This document shows, in pieces, positions 34,764 to 41,829 of a stretch of DNA of 42,870 nucleotides (within the stretch, counting starts at the first letter, position 1; each line of letters begins with the position of its first letter). Where the stretch lies: positions 1-42,870 of the forward strand of contig JAJRUF010000121.1 of assembly GCA_024277935.1 (NCBI GenBank), read 5' to 3'. This stretch comes from Gammaproteobacteria bacterium. Its GTDB lineage: Bacteria > Pseudomonadota > Gammaproteobacteria > Methylococcales > Methylomonadaceae. A program made the translations under genes and the position numbers. Below the pieces are notes generated by a model that saw only the letters and a list, made by a program, of their open reading frames with translations, ran no database searches and was not told the origin of the DNA.

Positions 34764-35345
34764 ATGAAAACAAAAATTTTGCTACTTACGGCTTTAATGT
34801 CATTGACAGTAGGGTGTGCTGCAACAGATACCAGTAAAACACTTTCTGTTACTGATGAGCCAGCCGTTTATAATAAAACCTTTAATCCACGTCAAAAAGA
34901 ATACCCTAATCACCAGGGTTTTAATGATTTACATATTCAAGCGATACGTCATTTAAAACCACAGACACATGATATACATGACCCTGATTTACAAACTATT
35001 GTTCATCACCACTGTAAAGCTTATGATGATGGCACCTTGGTTTGCTTAATGTTCCATACAGGTATGAAAGATCAAGATAAGCCTATGGGTTTTGAATATA
35101 TTATTACCACTGCGCAATATAATGCTTTGCCTGCAGAGGAAAAACATTACTGGCATTATCATAAAACTGAGATTCCACGCGCTCATGCAACATTACCTGA
35201 TTTAACAGCAGAAGAAGCCGGTAAACTTATACCTGCAATCAATGAAACTTACGGTAAAGTTATTTACTTTAAAAAACCGCATGACAAAATGCCTTTAGGC
35301 GAACCTTATGTTTTAATTGTTCAAGATATGCCTGAGCAAGATTAA
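34764..35345 (+). CDS. OBAP/DUF1264-family lipoprotein
   Basis: A 193-residue predicted lipoprotein. The signal sequence ends in LTVGC with C18 as the lipidated residue. The mature part carries the oil-body-associated protein (DUF1264) pattern: LQTIVHHHCKAYDDGTLVCL, GFEYIITTAQYNALPAEEK and HYWHYHKTE. Bacterial members have no established role; plant relatives bind oil bodies. Several histidines (IVHHHC, YWHYHK) could bind metal. It lies 172 bases before a di-heme cytochrome c peroxidase gene on the same strand. Possibly envelope stress or lipid-related, but this is inference. Confidence 0.85.
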   Translation: MKTKILLLTALMSLTVGCAATDTSKTLSVTDEPAVYNKTFNPRQKEYPNHQGFNDLHIQAIRHLKPQTHDIHDPDLQTIVHHHCKAYDDGTLVCLMFHTGMKDQDKPMGFEYIITTAQYNALPAEEKHYWHYHKTEIPRAHATLPDLTAEEAGKLIPAINETYGKVIYFKKPHDKMPLGEPYVLIVQDMPEQD

Positions 35346-35380
35346 TTTACATGGCTCTTAACAAACCATAGCTGATGCGT

Positions 35381-35410
35381 CTGTATAGCGGACTAAAGTC
35401 CGCTATACAG
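35381..35410. repeat. Palindromic repeat, family A, copy 8
   Basis: A 30-base palindrome, CTGTATAGCGGACTA joined to AAGTCCGCTATACAG, perfect except for the central two bases. Variant of the family with TATA replacing TAGA, changed on both arms, so pairing is kept. Confidence 0.9.
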
Positions 35411-35473
35411 ACTCCCTAATCAAGTTGTGTTTTGTTTCTGGCCATAAATTTTAATTTAATAAAAGCTAATAGA

Positions 35474-35508
35474 TACCAGCAGATGACCTTTCTGCTGGTA
35501 TTTTTTTT
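35474..35508 (+). terminator. Strong terminator abutting the cytochrome c peroxidase ribosome binding site
   Basis: TACCAGCAGA (35474-35483) and TCTGCTGGTA (35491-35500) form a perfect ten-base-pair stem with a seven-base loop, followed by eight T. The next bases, GGAG (35509-35512), are the ribosome binding site of the following gene. It may terminate the lipoprotein transcript, or act as an attenuator of the peroxidase gene. Confidence 0.85.
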
Positions 35509-35517
35509 GGAGTTACT

Positions 35518-36564
35518 ATGCAAATATATATAATATTATTTGTAGGGATGATATTTTCAAATATTACCTACGCAAACCCAACTCTGGGCCTACCTGAGCT
35601 TGCAATTCCAAAAGACAACCCACAAACAGCAATAAAAATTGAATTAGGCCGCTTATTATTTAATGATAAGCGTTTTAGTGGTAATGGAACGGTTAGTTGT
35701 GCAAGTTGCCACCGTAAAGAGCTTGCTTTTACTGATGGTTTAAAGACTCCACGAGGTATTTATAATCAAACAGGCTTTGTCAATGCACCCACAGTGGTTA
35801 ACGCAGCATTTTATAAAACATTGTTTGTTGATGGCAGAGCCAAAAGTTTAGAAGATCAAGCTTTAGGCCCTTTCTTAAACCCCGTAGAACATGGGTTAAA
35901 AGACTATACCAAGATTATCAATACAATCCAGGAGGATGCTCAATACCCAAAACTATTTAAGCAGGTCTTTAATATTCCCGTTGAAGAAATATCTATAGAC
36001 TATGTTACCAAGGCTATTGCAAGCTTTGAGCGTACACTAATTTCTGCAAATTCACTGTTTGATCAATATTATTTTGGTAGAGACCATACTAAATTATCTG
36101 ATAGTGCGGCTAGAGGTTTAAGAATATTTAGACGCAAAGGAAATTGTGCAAACTGTCATGAAATATCCTGGGACAGTGCCTTATTTATGGATAATCGTTA
36201 TTATAATCTTGGAGTAGGTTTTGCTAAAATAAAAGACCAAATAGATGATTTTGTTAGTGCTTTAAAGCAAGGAGAAACTATGGAATTAAGCCCAGAACAA
36301 AAAGTTCAACTGGGTCGGTTTAATGTAACGCATGCGATTGCAGATATAGGCAAATTCAAAACACCCACTTTGCGAAATATTAGTTTAACAGCACCTTATA
36401 TGCATGATGGCAGCATTAAAACTTTAACCGAAGTAATTGAATATTATGATAAAGGGGGGGAGCCAAATCGTTACCTTGATGCAGCAATTTTTCCATTACA
36501 TTTTACCCCACAAGAAAAAACTGATTTGCTAGAATTTCTAAAAGCATTAAGTAGCTCAAATTAA
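35518..36564 (+). CDS. Di-heme cytochrome c peroxidase (MauG/CcpA family)
   Basis: Periplasmic di-heme enzyme of 348 residues, expected to reduce hydrogen peroxide with electrons from small cytochromes, or to act like MauG. A signal peptide (about 1-19, ending TYA-N) precedes the mature start. Heme-binding motifs are CASCH (61-65) and CANCH (210-214). Conserved blocks NAPTVVNAAFY, FVDGRAKSLEDQA and FKTPTLRNISLTAPYMHDGS follow the usual order, with the last methionine a likely distal heme ligand. The ATG lies nine bases after a strong terminator's T-run. Confidence 0.92.
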   Translation: MQIYIILFVGMIFSNITYANPTLGLPELAIPKDNPQTAIKIELGRLLFNDKRFSGNGTVSCASCHRKELAFTDGLKTPRGIYNQTGFVNAPTVVNAAFYKTLFVDGRAKSLEDQALGPFLNPVEHGLKDYTKIINTIQEDAQYPKLFKQVFNIPVEEISIDYVTKAIASFERTLISANSLFDQYYFGRDHTKLSDSAARGLRIFRRKGNCANCHEISWDSALFMDNRYYNLGVGFAKIKDQIDDFVSALKQGETMELSPEQKVQLGRFNVTHAIADIGKFKTPTLRNISLTAPYMHDGSIKTLTEVIEYYDKGGEPNRYLDAAIFPLHFTPQEKTDLLEFLKALSSSN

Positions 36565-36571
36565 TATCAAC

Positions 36572-36593
36572 TGTAGAGCGGACTTCAGCCCGC
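36572..36593. repeat. Palindromic repeat, family A, copy 9
   Basis: TGTAGAGCGGACTTCAGCCC then GC. The right arm is truncated. It lies between the convergent peroxidase and glrR genes. Confidence 0.7.
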
Positions 36594-36604
36594 CAAAACG
36601 ACAG

Positions 36605-37987
36605 TTATTTCTTCTTTATCTTAAATTGAGCCGGTTTAAGTTCATGGCGATCCAACAAGCGATAAAACTCAGTTCTATTGCGTTTCGCCAGCTTAGCGGC
36701 TTTAGTAACACTGCCATTAGTCAGCTGTAATAATTTTATTAAATAATCCAGTTCAAAATTCTTTTTTGCATCATTAAAACTTAATAAAGACGACTGTTTT
36801 TCCTGTAAAGCTTTTTCAACCAGACCCACGGGAATTAAAGGTGTAGTGGCAAAAGTACAAATATGCTCAATGACATTTCTTAATTGCCTTACATTACCCG
36901 GCCAGTTATAAGCAATTAATAACTCCATAGCCTCAGAAGATAAGCCTTTAGCAACAGAATTATGCTCTGACCGGTTGATTGTAATAAAATGACTGGCGAG
37001 GAGAGGAATATCTTCTCGCCGATCAATTAAGCTTGGTAAAAACAAAGTAACAACATTTAGGCGATAATAAAGGTCTAATCTAAAAGTTTCCTCCGCCGTC
37101 ATTTTTTTTAAATCTCTATGGCTGGCAGAAATAACTCTAACATCAACTTTAATTGTCTGGTTAGAGCCAACGGGACGAATCTCACCTTCTTGAAGTACAC
37201 GTAATAATTTAACTTGAAATGCGGCTGACATATCACCAATTTCATCAAGAAATAAGCTGCCCCCATCAGCGGCCTCAAATAAACCTTTTCGATTTACTGT
37301 TGCCCCTGAAAAAGAGCCTTTAAGGTGGCCAAACAGTTCAGATTCTAATAAGTCCTCAGGAATAGCACTGCAATTAACCGTTACAAACTCTTTGTTACGA
37401 CGTGGACTAAGCTTATGTATCGCTTGAGCAATAAGCTCTTTACCTGTCCCACTTTCTCCCTGAATATAAACACTGATATTACTGTTAGCGACACTTTCAA
37501 CTTCACGGAGTAAGTTTTCAACAATAATGCTACGGGTAATAATATTGGCTCGCCATGCATTTTCTTTAGTAATCGCTTTTCCAGGAGAATGACTAGAGTG
37601 TAATGTTAAGGCCTTAGTCGCAAGCTCAATAAGTTCTTTACTATCAACAGGTTTAGTCAGAAAGCCAAATAAACCTTGATTAGTCGCCGCCACAGCATCT
37701 TTTATGGTTCCATGAGCGGTTAAAATAATAACTGGGATGGTAGGGTAAAACTCTTTAATATGGTCAAATAAAGCCAAGCCATCCATATCCCCCATTCTTA
37801 AATCAGTAATGACTAAGTGGGGCAGGTAACTAGGAATTAAAGCAACCGCCTTTTCAGCACTTTCCGCACAATTAACCTCGAAGCCCATAGAAGTTAAGCG
37901 AAGAGAAAGCAATTTAAGTATGCTGAGATCATCGTCTACCAATAAAATTTTATGGTTTTGTAAATTGCTATCTTGAGTATCTGTCAT
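36605..37987 (-). CDS. glrR: Sigma-54-dependent response regulator (GlrR/QseF-like)
   Basis: NtrC-family activator, 460 residues. The receiver domain has the phosphorylation site D62 in TDLRMGDMDG. The AAA+ domain has Walker A GESGTGKE (177-184) and the sigma-54 contact loop GSFSGA (224-229), where the usual sequence is GAFTGA. Walker B LFLDEIGDM follows. The C-terminal helix-turn-helix SVTKAAKLAKRNRTEFYRLL binds DNA. Its ATG overlaps the lipoprotein stop codon (TAATG). The gene order with the kinase matches GlrK-GlrR, which in enterics controls GlmY small RNA and rpoE. No sigma-54 promoter was found by eye in the window. Confidence 0.93.
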   Translation of the reverse strand: MTDTQDSNLQNHKILLVDDDLSILKLLSLRLTSMGFEVNCAESAEKAVALIPSYLPHLVITDLRMGDMDGLALFDHIKEFYPTIPVIILTAHGTIKDAVAATNQGLFGFLTKPVDSKELIELATKALTLHSSHSPGKAITKENAWRANIITRSIIVENLLREVESVANSNISVYIQGESGTGKELIAQAIHKLSPRRNKEFVTVNCSAIPEDLLESELFGHLKGSFSGATVNRKGLFEAADGGSLFLDEIGDMSAAFQVKLLRVLQEGEIRPVGSNQTIKVDVRVISASHRDLKKMTAEETFRLDLYYRLNVVTLFLPSLIDRREDIPLLASHFITINRSEHNSVAKGLSSEAMELLIAYNWPGNVRQLRNVIEHICTFATTPLIPVGLVEKALQEKQSSLLSFNDAKKNFELDYLIKLLQLTNGSVTKAAKLAKRNRTEFYRLLDRHELKPAQFKIKKK

Positions 37988-38547
37988 TATTGGGTTTTCT
38001 GGTTAATAGTGGTTTCGATAATTTTTAATGCCTGGATTTTAGAAACAATATCTTGAAGTTGCAAAGTTGTTTTATTTAAATTTTCTTTTAACAGCTTGTT
38101 TTTTCGTTTAAATTTTTTATTTTTTGACTGTAGGTAAGATAATTTGTTTAACAAATTGATTTGATGAATATTTAACCAATATAAAGGAGAGGCGGGGGGC
38201 TGTTGTTGTTGAATTTTGGTTAATATATTGAGTGTATCTACCAAGCTTAAGCAAGTAAAATTTTGATTGACTGAATAGGCCATTAACCAGGCGGTCTGCC
38301 AGTCTTTTTGAATCTTATATGCTGATTTTAATTGCTCACAAATAATTTTTTGTTGTTTTACAGACATACTGCTATATACAGTGCTATCTTCTAATAAAGG
38401 GTATAGTTGCTGAATTTTAAACTTAGCAGGTACTTTAACTGAATCATCTGTTGTGTCATAAAATGTGGAGTGAATATCGGTCAATAATTGACACCCTGAA
38501 GATGTTACGACAATAAAAATTATAAATATCTTTAATAAGGTTGGCAT
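37987..38547 (-). CDS. QseG/YfhG-like lipoprotein of the GlrKR system
   Basis: A 186-residue lipoprotein with a signal sequence ending SSGC (C19). The mature part is rich in K, L and Q, with a predicted helical or coiled C-terminal half (about 135-180). It sits between the kinase and regulator genes with one-base TAATG overlaps at both ends, the position of yfhG (qseG) in enteric bacteria, where the protein modulates GlrK/QseE activity. The sequence match to QseG is weak, so the assignment rests mainly on context. Confidence 0.7.
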   Translation of the reverse strand: MPTLLKIFIIFIVVTSSGCQLLTDIHSTFYDTTDDSVKVPAKFKIQQLYPLLEDSTVYSSMSVKQQKIICEQLKSAYKIQKDWQTAWLMAYSVNQNFTCLSLVDTLNILTKIQQQQPPASPLYWLNIHQINLLNKLSYLQSKNKKFKRKNKLLKENLNKTTLQLQDIVSKIQALKIIETTINQKTQ

Positions 38548-40022
38548 TAAGCTATATCTTGTTTTTGAGGTAAATAAATAGAAAATCGAGCGCCTTTATA
38601 TTTTTTGCATTGAGGAAGTAATTTAATGGAGCCATGATGGGCATTAAGATAATACCTGACTAATGTAAGCCCAAGTCCCGAGTCTTTAATTTTCCAGCTT
38701 GAAGTATCGTTTCCGCGATAAAAGTCTTTATATATCAGTTGTTCAATATCCTTACTTATACCAGGGCCCTGGTCTTCAATTATTAAAGTAATAACATTAT
38801 TATAAGCAGACAAGGTTAATCTAATAGAGCCACCGGGAGGTGAAAATTTAAGAGCATTTGAAAAAATATTACTAATAATGATTTTTAGCTTTTCATAATC
38901 AGCATTAATTTGGGTTGACTTAAGTTTTTTATCTAAAGATATATTTTTGCTCCTAAGCAGTAGTTCATATTCAGAAGTTATCCGGTTAACCAGCGTCTCT
39001 AATTTAAAAGTGGAGCAATTAAAGACAATCTTGGTTGAAATAGACCGCTGGTATTCTAACAAATTTTCAACCAAATCATTAATGGTGATATTGCTTATTT
39101 TCATCAATTGAATGATTTCTTGTTGCTCAGTATTTAATTCACCGACCACATTATCAGATAGTAAATCTGCGCCCTCTTTTAAGGTGGCTAAAGGCGTTTT
39201 TAGTTCGTGAGAAACATTTCTGATAAATTGTTGTTTTTCTTTTTCTAAGCTGCCTAGCTTTATCCGTAACCATTCTAACTGCTCCCCTAATTGTTGCAAA
39301 TCTTTCGGCCCCCTGATAGAAATGGCATGCGAAAAACCTTTATCGCCAATGGTACGGATTGCAACCGTAATATCTTTAATCGGGCGTAATAATAAATGTA
39401 CAAAAAGTAAAGCAAGTATGATTGCTAAAAATAAACTTATACCCGCTAGAAAAATTAAATCTATAGTAAATTTTTTTGCGTTAACAGATAAATTATTGAC
39501 CTCCATAGTCACTCTATTTTCACCCTCCATCAATAACTTTTTTGCCTGACGAGTAAGTTTATCATAGCCATTCAAGTCTTCTTGCGTAAGATTGCTACTC
39601 TTATCTTCCAATTTGGCTAAAATACTTATATATAAAGACTTCTCGTTTTGTTCTAGCAAAAGTAATTGATTCCTGAATTGTTTAGCAATTTTTTGGTGGT
39701 TAAAAGATGCCATTTGATCCAGAAACTTTTGTCTGTTTTGTTGAAATAAATTATAAAAAACAGGTTTTCCAAAAAGCTGTATCTGTCTAATATTACGCTC
39801 CATTGAATTCAAACGCTCAATAATTATTCGCGTACTTTCAGTCTCATGTACGACTTTAAATAAAGTTTCCTGACTTTTCTCAGTAAAATTTCCAACCTCA
39901 TTCACGGTATAAAATACAGCAAAAATTAAAGGCAGGGTAACGATTAAAAAACTGCAAAGTGTCCATTGGTTAAGAGAACCTATATAAAATGCTGGTTTTT
40001 TCTGAGGAGTTGTTTTAGGCAC
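38547..40022 (-). CDS. glrK: Sensor histidine kinase (GlrK/QseE-like)
   Basis: A 491-residue inner-membrane kinase. The first membrane segment is at about 20-40, a helical periplasmic sensor region at 45-185, and the second membrane segment at 186-212. A HAMP domain follows. The dimerisation box FIRNVSHELKTPLATLKEG has the phospho-accepting H272. The catalytic domain has an N-box near NIFSNALKFSPPGG, then EDQGPGISKD and GLGLTLVRYY. It is first in the minus-strand unit with the lipoprotein and glrR. The ligand is unknown; envelope stress is the usual input in relatives. Confidence 0.92.
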   Translation of the reverse strand: MPKTTPQKKPAFYIGSLNQWTLCSFLIVTLPLIFAVFYTVNEVGNFTEKSQETLFKVVHETESTRIIIERLNSMERNIRQIQLFGKPVFYNLFQQNRQKFLDQMASFNHQKIAKQFRNQLLLLEQNEKSLYISILAKLEDKSSNLTQEDLNGYDKLTRQAKKLLMEGENRVTMEVNNLSVNAKKFTIDLIFLAGISLFLAIILALLFVHLLLRPIKDITVAIRTIGDKGFSHAISIRGPKDLQQLGEQLEWLRIKLGSLEKEKQQFIRNVSHELKTPLATLKEGADLLSDNVVGELNTEQQEIIQLMKISNITINDLVENLLEYQRSISTKIVFNCSTFKLETLVNRITSEYELLLRSKNISLDKKLKSTQINADYEKLKIIISNIFSNALKFSPPGGSIRLTLSAYNNVITLIIEDQGPGISKDIEQLIYKDFYRGNDTSSWKIKDSGLGLTLVRYYLNAHHGSIKLLPQCKKYKGARFSIYLPQKQDIA

Positions 40023-40074
40023 AGAAATAGAAGTTGATTAATTTAAAAAAAGGAGAGTAATAACTTAAGAACGA

Positions 40075-40095
40075 AAGGTACGCAATGCGCACCTT
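40075..40095. repeat. Short palindrome upstream of glrK (family F)
   Basis: AAGGTACGCAATGCGCACCTT is an inverted repeat with one mismatch per arm pair. It lies in the divergent gap before glrK and could be an operator or a dispersed repeat. No second copy was noticed in the window. Confidence 0.45.
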
Positions 40096-40221
40096 ACTAC
40101 ATCAGCTTTTAAAAGGCTGGACGATTATTTATTTCCATCTCCCTAAGGGGGTTATTTACAACATAAAATAATATCTTAGAATACTTTAGTTTATATCCCT
40201 TTGATAGAAGTGGTTTTAATT

Positions 40222-40250
40222 TTGACAGAGTATAGATAAGATAGCACTAT
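40222..40250 (+). promoter_or_regulatory. Candidate promoter of the small membrane protein gene
   Basis: A perfect TTGACA (40222) with CACTAT 17 bases later (40245) and TATAAA slightly further on. It is about 45 bases before the ATG at 40295, where AGAGGA is a good ribosome binding site. Confidence 0.4.
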
Positions 40251-40294
40251 AAACGTCCAAAAAAAGATAAAAATAATAAAAAGAGGATACAAAT

Positions 40295-40576
40295 ATGCTT
40301 ATTGGGTCAATAGCAGCTATTTTAGTGATGGTGTGGTTTTATAATACTGCCAATGGCAGAAACCCAGTACACTGGGCCATAGCAGGCTTTTTAGTTTATT
40401 TTATTGTCGCAATGCTGTGGACAGTGACAATAACCCCAAGTATTAAAGATGCTGCCATGCACAGCAGAGGCACAATGCTTATGTGGGCTGCACGCTATGC
40501 CTATATTATTGTAGCAATAGCTTGCAGTGTTATGTTTAATTTAAAAGTAGGCTATAAAAACCAGGATAATGATTAA
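40295..40576 (+). CDS. Small membrane protein of unknown function
   Basis: A 93-residue protein with about three hydrophobic segments: 2-14, 26-48 and 64-82. Between the second and third lies a polar loop TPSIKDAAMHSRGTMLMWAAR. No family is recognised. The start has AGAGGA upstream and a plausible promoter, so it is likely expressed. Its only close neighbour is a GIY-YIG protein gene 24 bases downstream. Confidence 0.7.
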   Translation: MLIGSIAAILVMVWFYNTANGRNPVHWAIAGFLVYFIVAMLWTVTITPSIKDAAMHSRGTMLMWAARYAYIIVAIACSVMFNLKVGYKNQDND

Positions 40577-40600
40577 ACACTTAATAAGTATTGTAACAGC

Positions 40601-40864
40601 ATGAAAACATGGTTTGTTTATATTATCCACTGTACAGATAACAGCCTTTACACGGGTATTACAACGGATGTTGAGCGACGCTATAAACAGCATAGTTTGC
40701 AGTTAGGAGCTAAGTATTTTAGAGGCCGCCAACCCAAAAAACTGGTTTATCAGGAAAGTGGACACAATAGAAGCACAGCCAGTAAACGAGAAATAGAAAT
40801 TAAAAAGCTTTCGCGTGCCAATAAACTGCAATTGATTGCAAAACAACAAGCGTCACTTTTGTAG
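40601..40864 (+). CDS. GIY-YIG nuclease superfamily protein (UPF0213/YhbQ-like)
   Basis: A single-domain GIY-YIG protein of 87 residues. The N-terminal WFVYIIHCTDNSLYTGITTD contains the VYI...YTGIT pair that stands for GIY-YIG. ERRYKQHS with the conserved arginine follows, then KREIEIKKLSRANK with the metal-binding glutamate. These proteins act on DNA or branched substrates in vitro, and their biological role is open. It stands alone, followed by a family B palindrome. Confidence 0.92.
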   Translation: MKTWFVYIIHCTDNSLYTGITTDVERRYKQHSLQLGAKYFRGRQPKKLVYQESGHNRSTASKREIEIKKLSRANKLQLIAKQQASLL

Positions 40865-40902
40865 CTTTTATAAAACAAAGTTAAATGTATATTCATCATA
40901 AC

Positions 40903-40967
40903 AGGGTGTGCTGAGGAACGAAGCACATCGCTTACAAATGATGCGCTTCGTTCCTCAGCACATCCTA
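40903..40967. repeat. Palindromic repeat, family B, copy 2
   Basis: AGGGTGTGCTGAGGAACGAA at the left and TTCGTTCCTCAGCACATCCT at the right are near-perfect inverted arms with a roughly 24-base middle that itself pairs partly (CACATCG / ATGCGC). Related to 34374-34429. Confidence 0.85.
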
Positions 40968-41030
40968 CCTCCTTTTCTTAATGGCTTTAATTTTTAAGCA
41001 TCTTATTCAGTTACATAATCAGCTAAAAAT

Positions 41031-41702
41031 ATGACAAAAAAAAGGAGTGTTTTATTTGCAGGTGATCCGCATGGAAACTTTGCCCCATTAATTTCTGCTG
41101 TTAAACAATGTCAGCCTGAAGCCGTTGTATTATTAGGGGATTATGATTTAAAAAAGCCACTGCAAGACTATATTCAAAGTATTATCGGTAAAACCAAAAT
41201 TTGGTGGATACCTGGGAACCATGATTTTGATCCACCGGAACATTACCACAATCTTTTTTCTTCCCAGTTATCAGGGCAGAGCTTGCATTTAAAGGTGATT
41301 AATATTGCAGGTCTTAGAATTGCTGGTTTAGGCGGTATTTTTTTAGGCAGAGTCTGGTATCCACCATATTCTCCAAAATGGCAGAGCAAAAAGCATTTTA
41401 TACAAGTATCTTCTGAGTTTACAAGCCCCTCAGCCTTATCACTTAAGTATAAATCGGCTATCTGGCCTGAAGAATGGGCGCAACTTAAAAAACTAAAAGC
41501 AGATATTTTAGTAACACATGAAGCCCCCAAAAGTCATAAACATGGCTTTATTGCCATTGATCAACTAGCCGAAGCTATGGGGGTAAAACAGGTATTTCAT
41601 GGACATTTACATGAACATTATCGGACTGAAATTAGGCAAGGGATTGAGGTTGTTGGGGTCAGGGATGCACAGATTGTGGATTTGTTTGGGGAGGAGGTTT
41701 GA
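41031..41702 (+). CDS. Metallophosphoesterase
   Basis: Calcineurin-like phosphoesterase, 223 residues, soluble. Motifs in order: GDPHGN (about 11-16), LLGDYD, GNHDFD, THEAP near residue 163 and HGHLHEHY near the end. Together these supply the usual two-metal site. The substrate is not identifiable. A strong bidirectional terminator lies after it, shared with the porin gene. Confidence 0.92.
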   Translation: MTKKRSVLFAGDPHGNFAPLISAVKQCQPEAVVLLGDYDLKKPLQDYIQSIIGKTKIWWIPGNHDFDPPEHYHNLFSSQLSGQSLHLKVINIAGLRIAGLGGIFLGRVWYPPYSPKWQSKKHFIQVSSEFTSPSALSLKYKSAIWPEEWAQLKKLKADILVTHEAPKSHKHGFIAIDQLAEAMGVKQVFHGHLHEHYRTEIRQGIEVVGVRDAQIVDLFGEEV

Positions 41703-41769
41703 TAAGAGCAGGTTCAAGGTGAAAGGTTCAAGGAAGAGCTAGGTTGGTGTGTTTATTTATTTTGTAGGC

Positions 41770-41805
41770 AAAAAAAAGCCCGGTAGAAACTATCGGGCTT
41801 TTTTT
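41770..41805. terminator. Bidirectional terminator
   Basis: AAAAAAAGCCCGGTA (41770-41784) and TATCGGGCTTTTTTT (41791-41805) pair around a short loop. It has T-runs in both directions. It serves the metallophosphoesterase gene on the plus strand and the porin gene on the minus strand. Confidence 0.9.
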
Positions 41806-41829
41806 GTTGCTTGATTCTATTGGATTAAC

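Noticed and set aside
36605-40022. The GlrKR-like set as a new type of signalling system
   Set aside because: Kinase, lipoprotein and sigma-54 regulator in this order match the known GlrK-YfhG-GlrR (QseEGF) arrangement.
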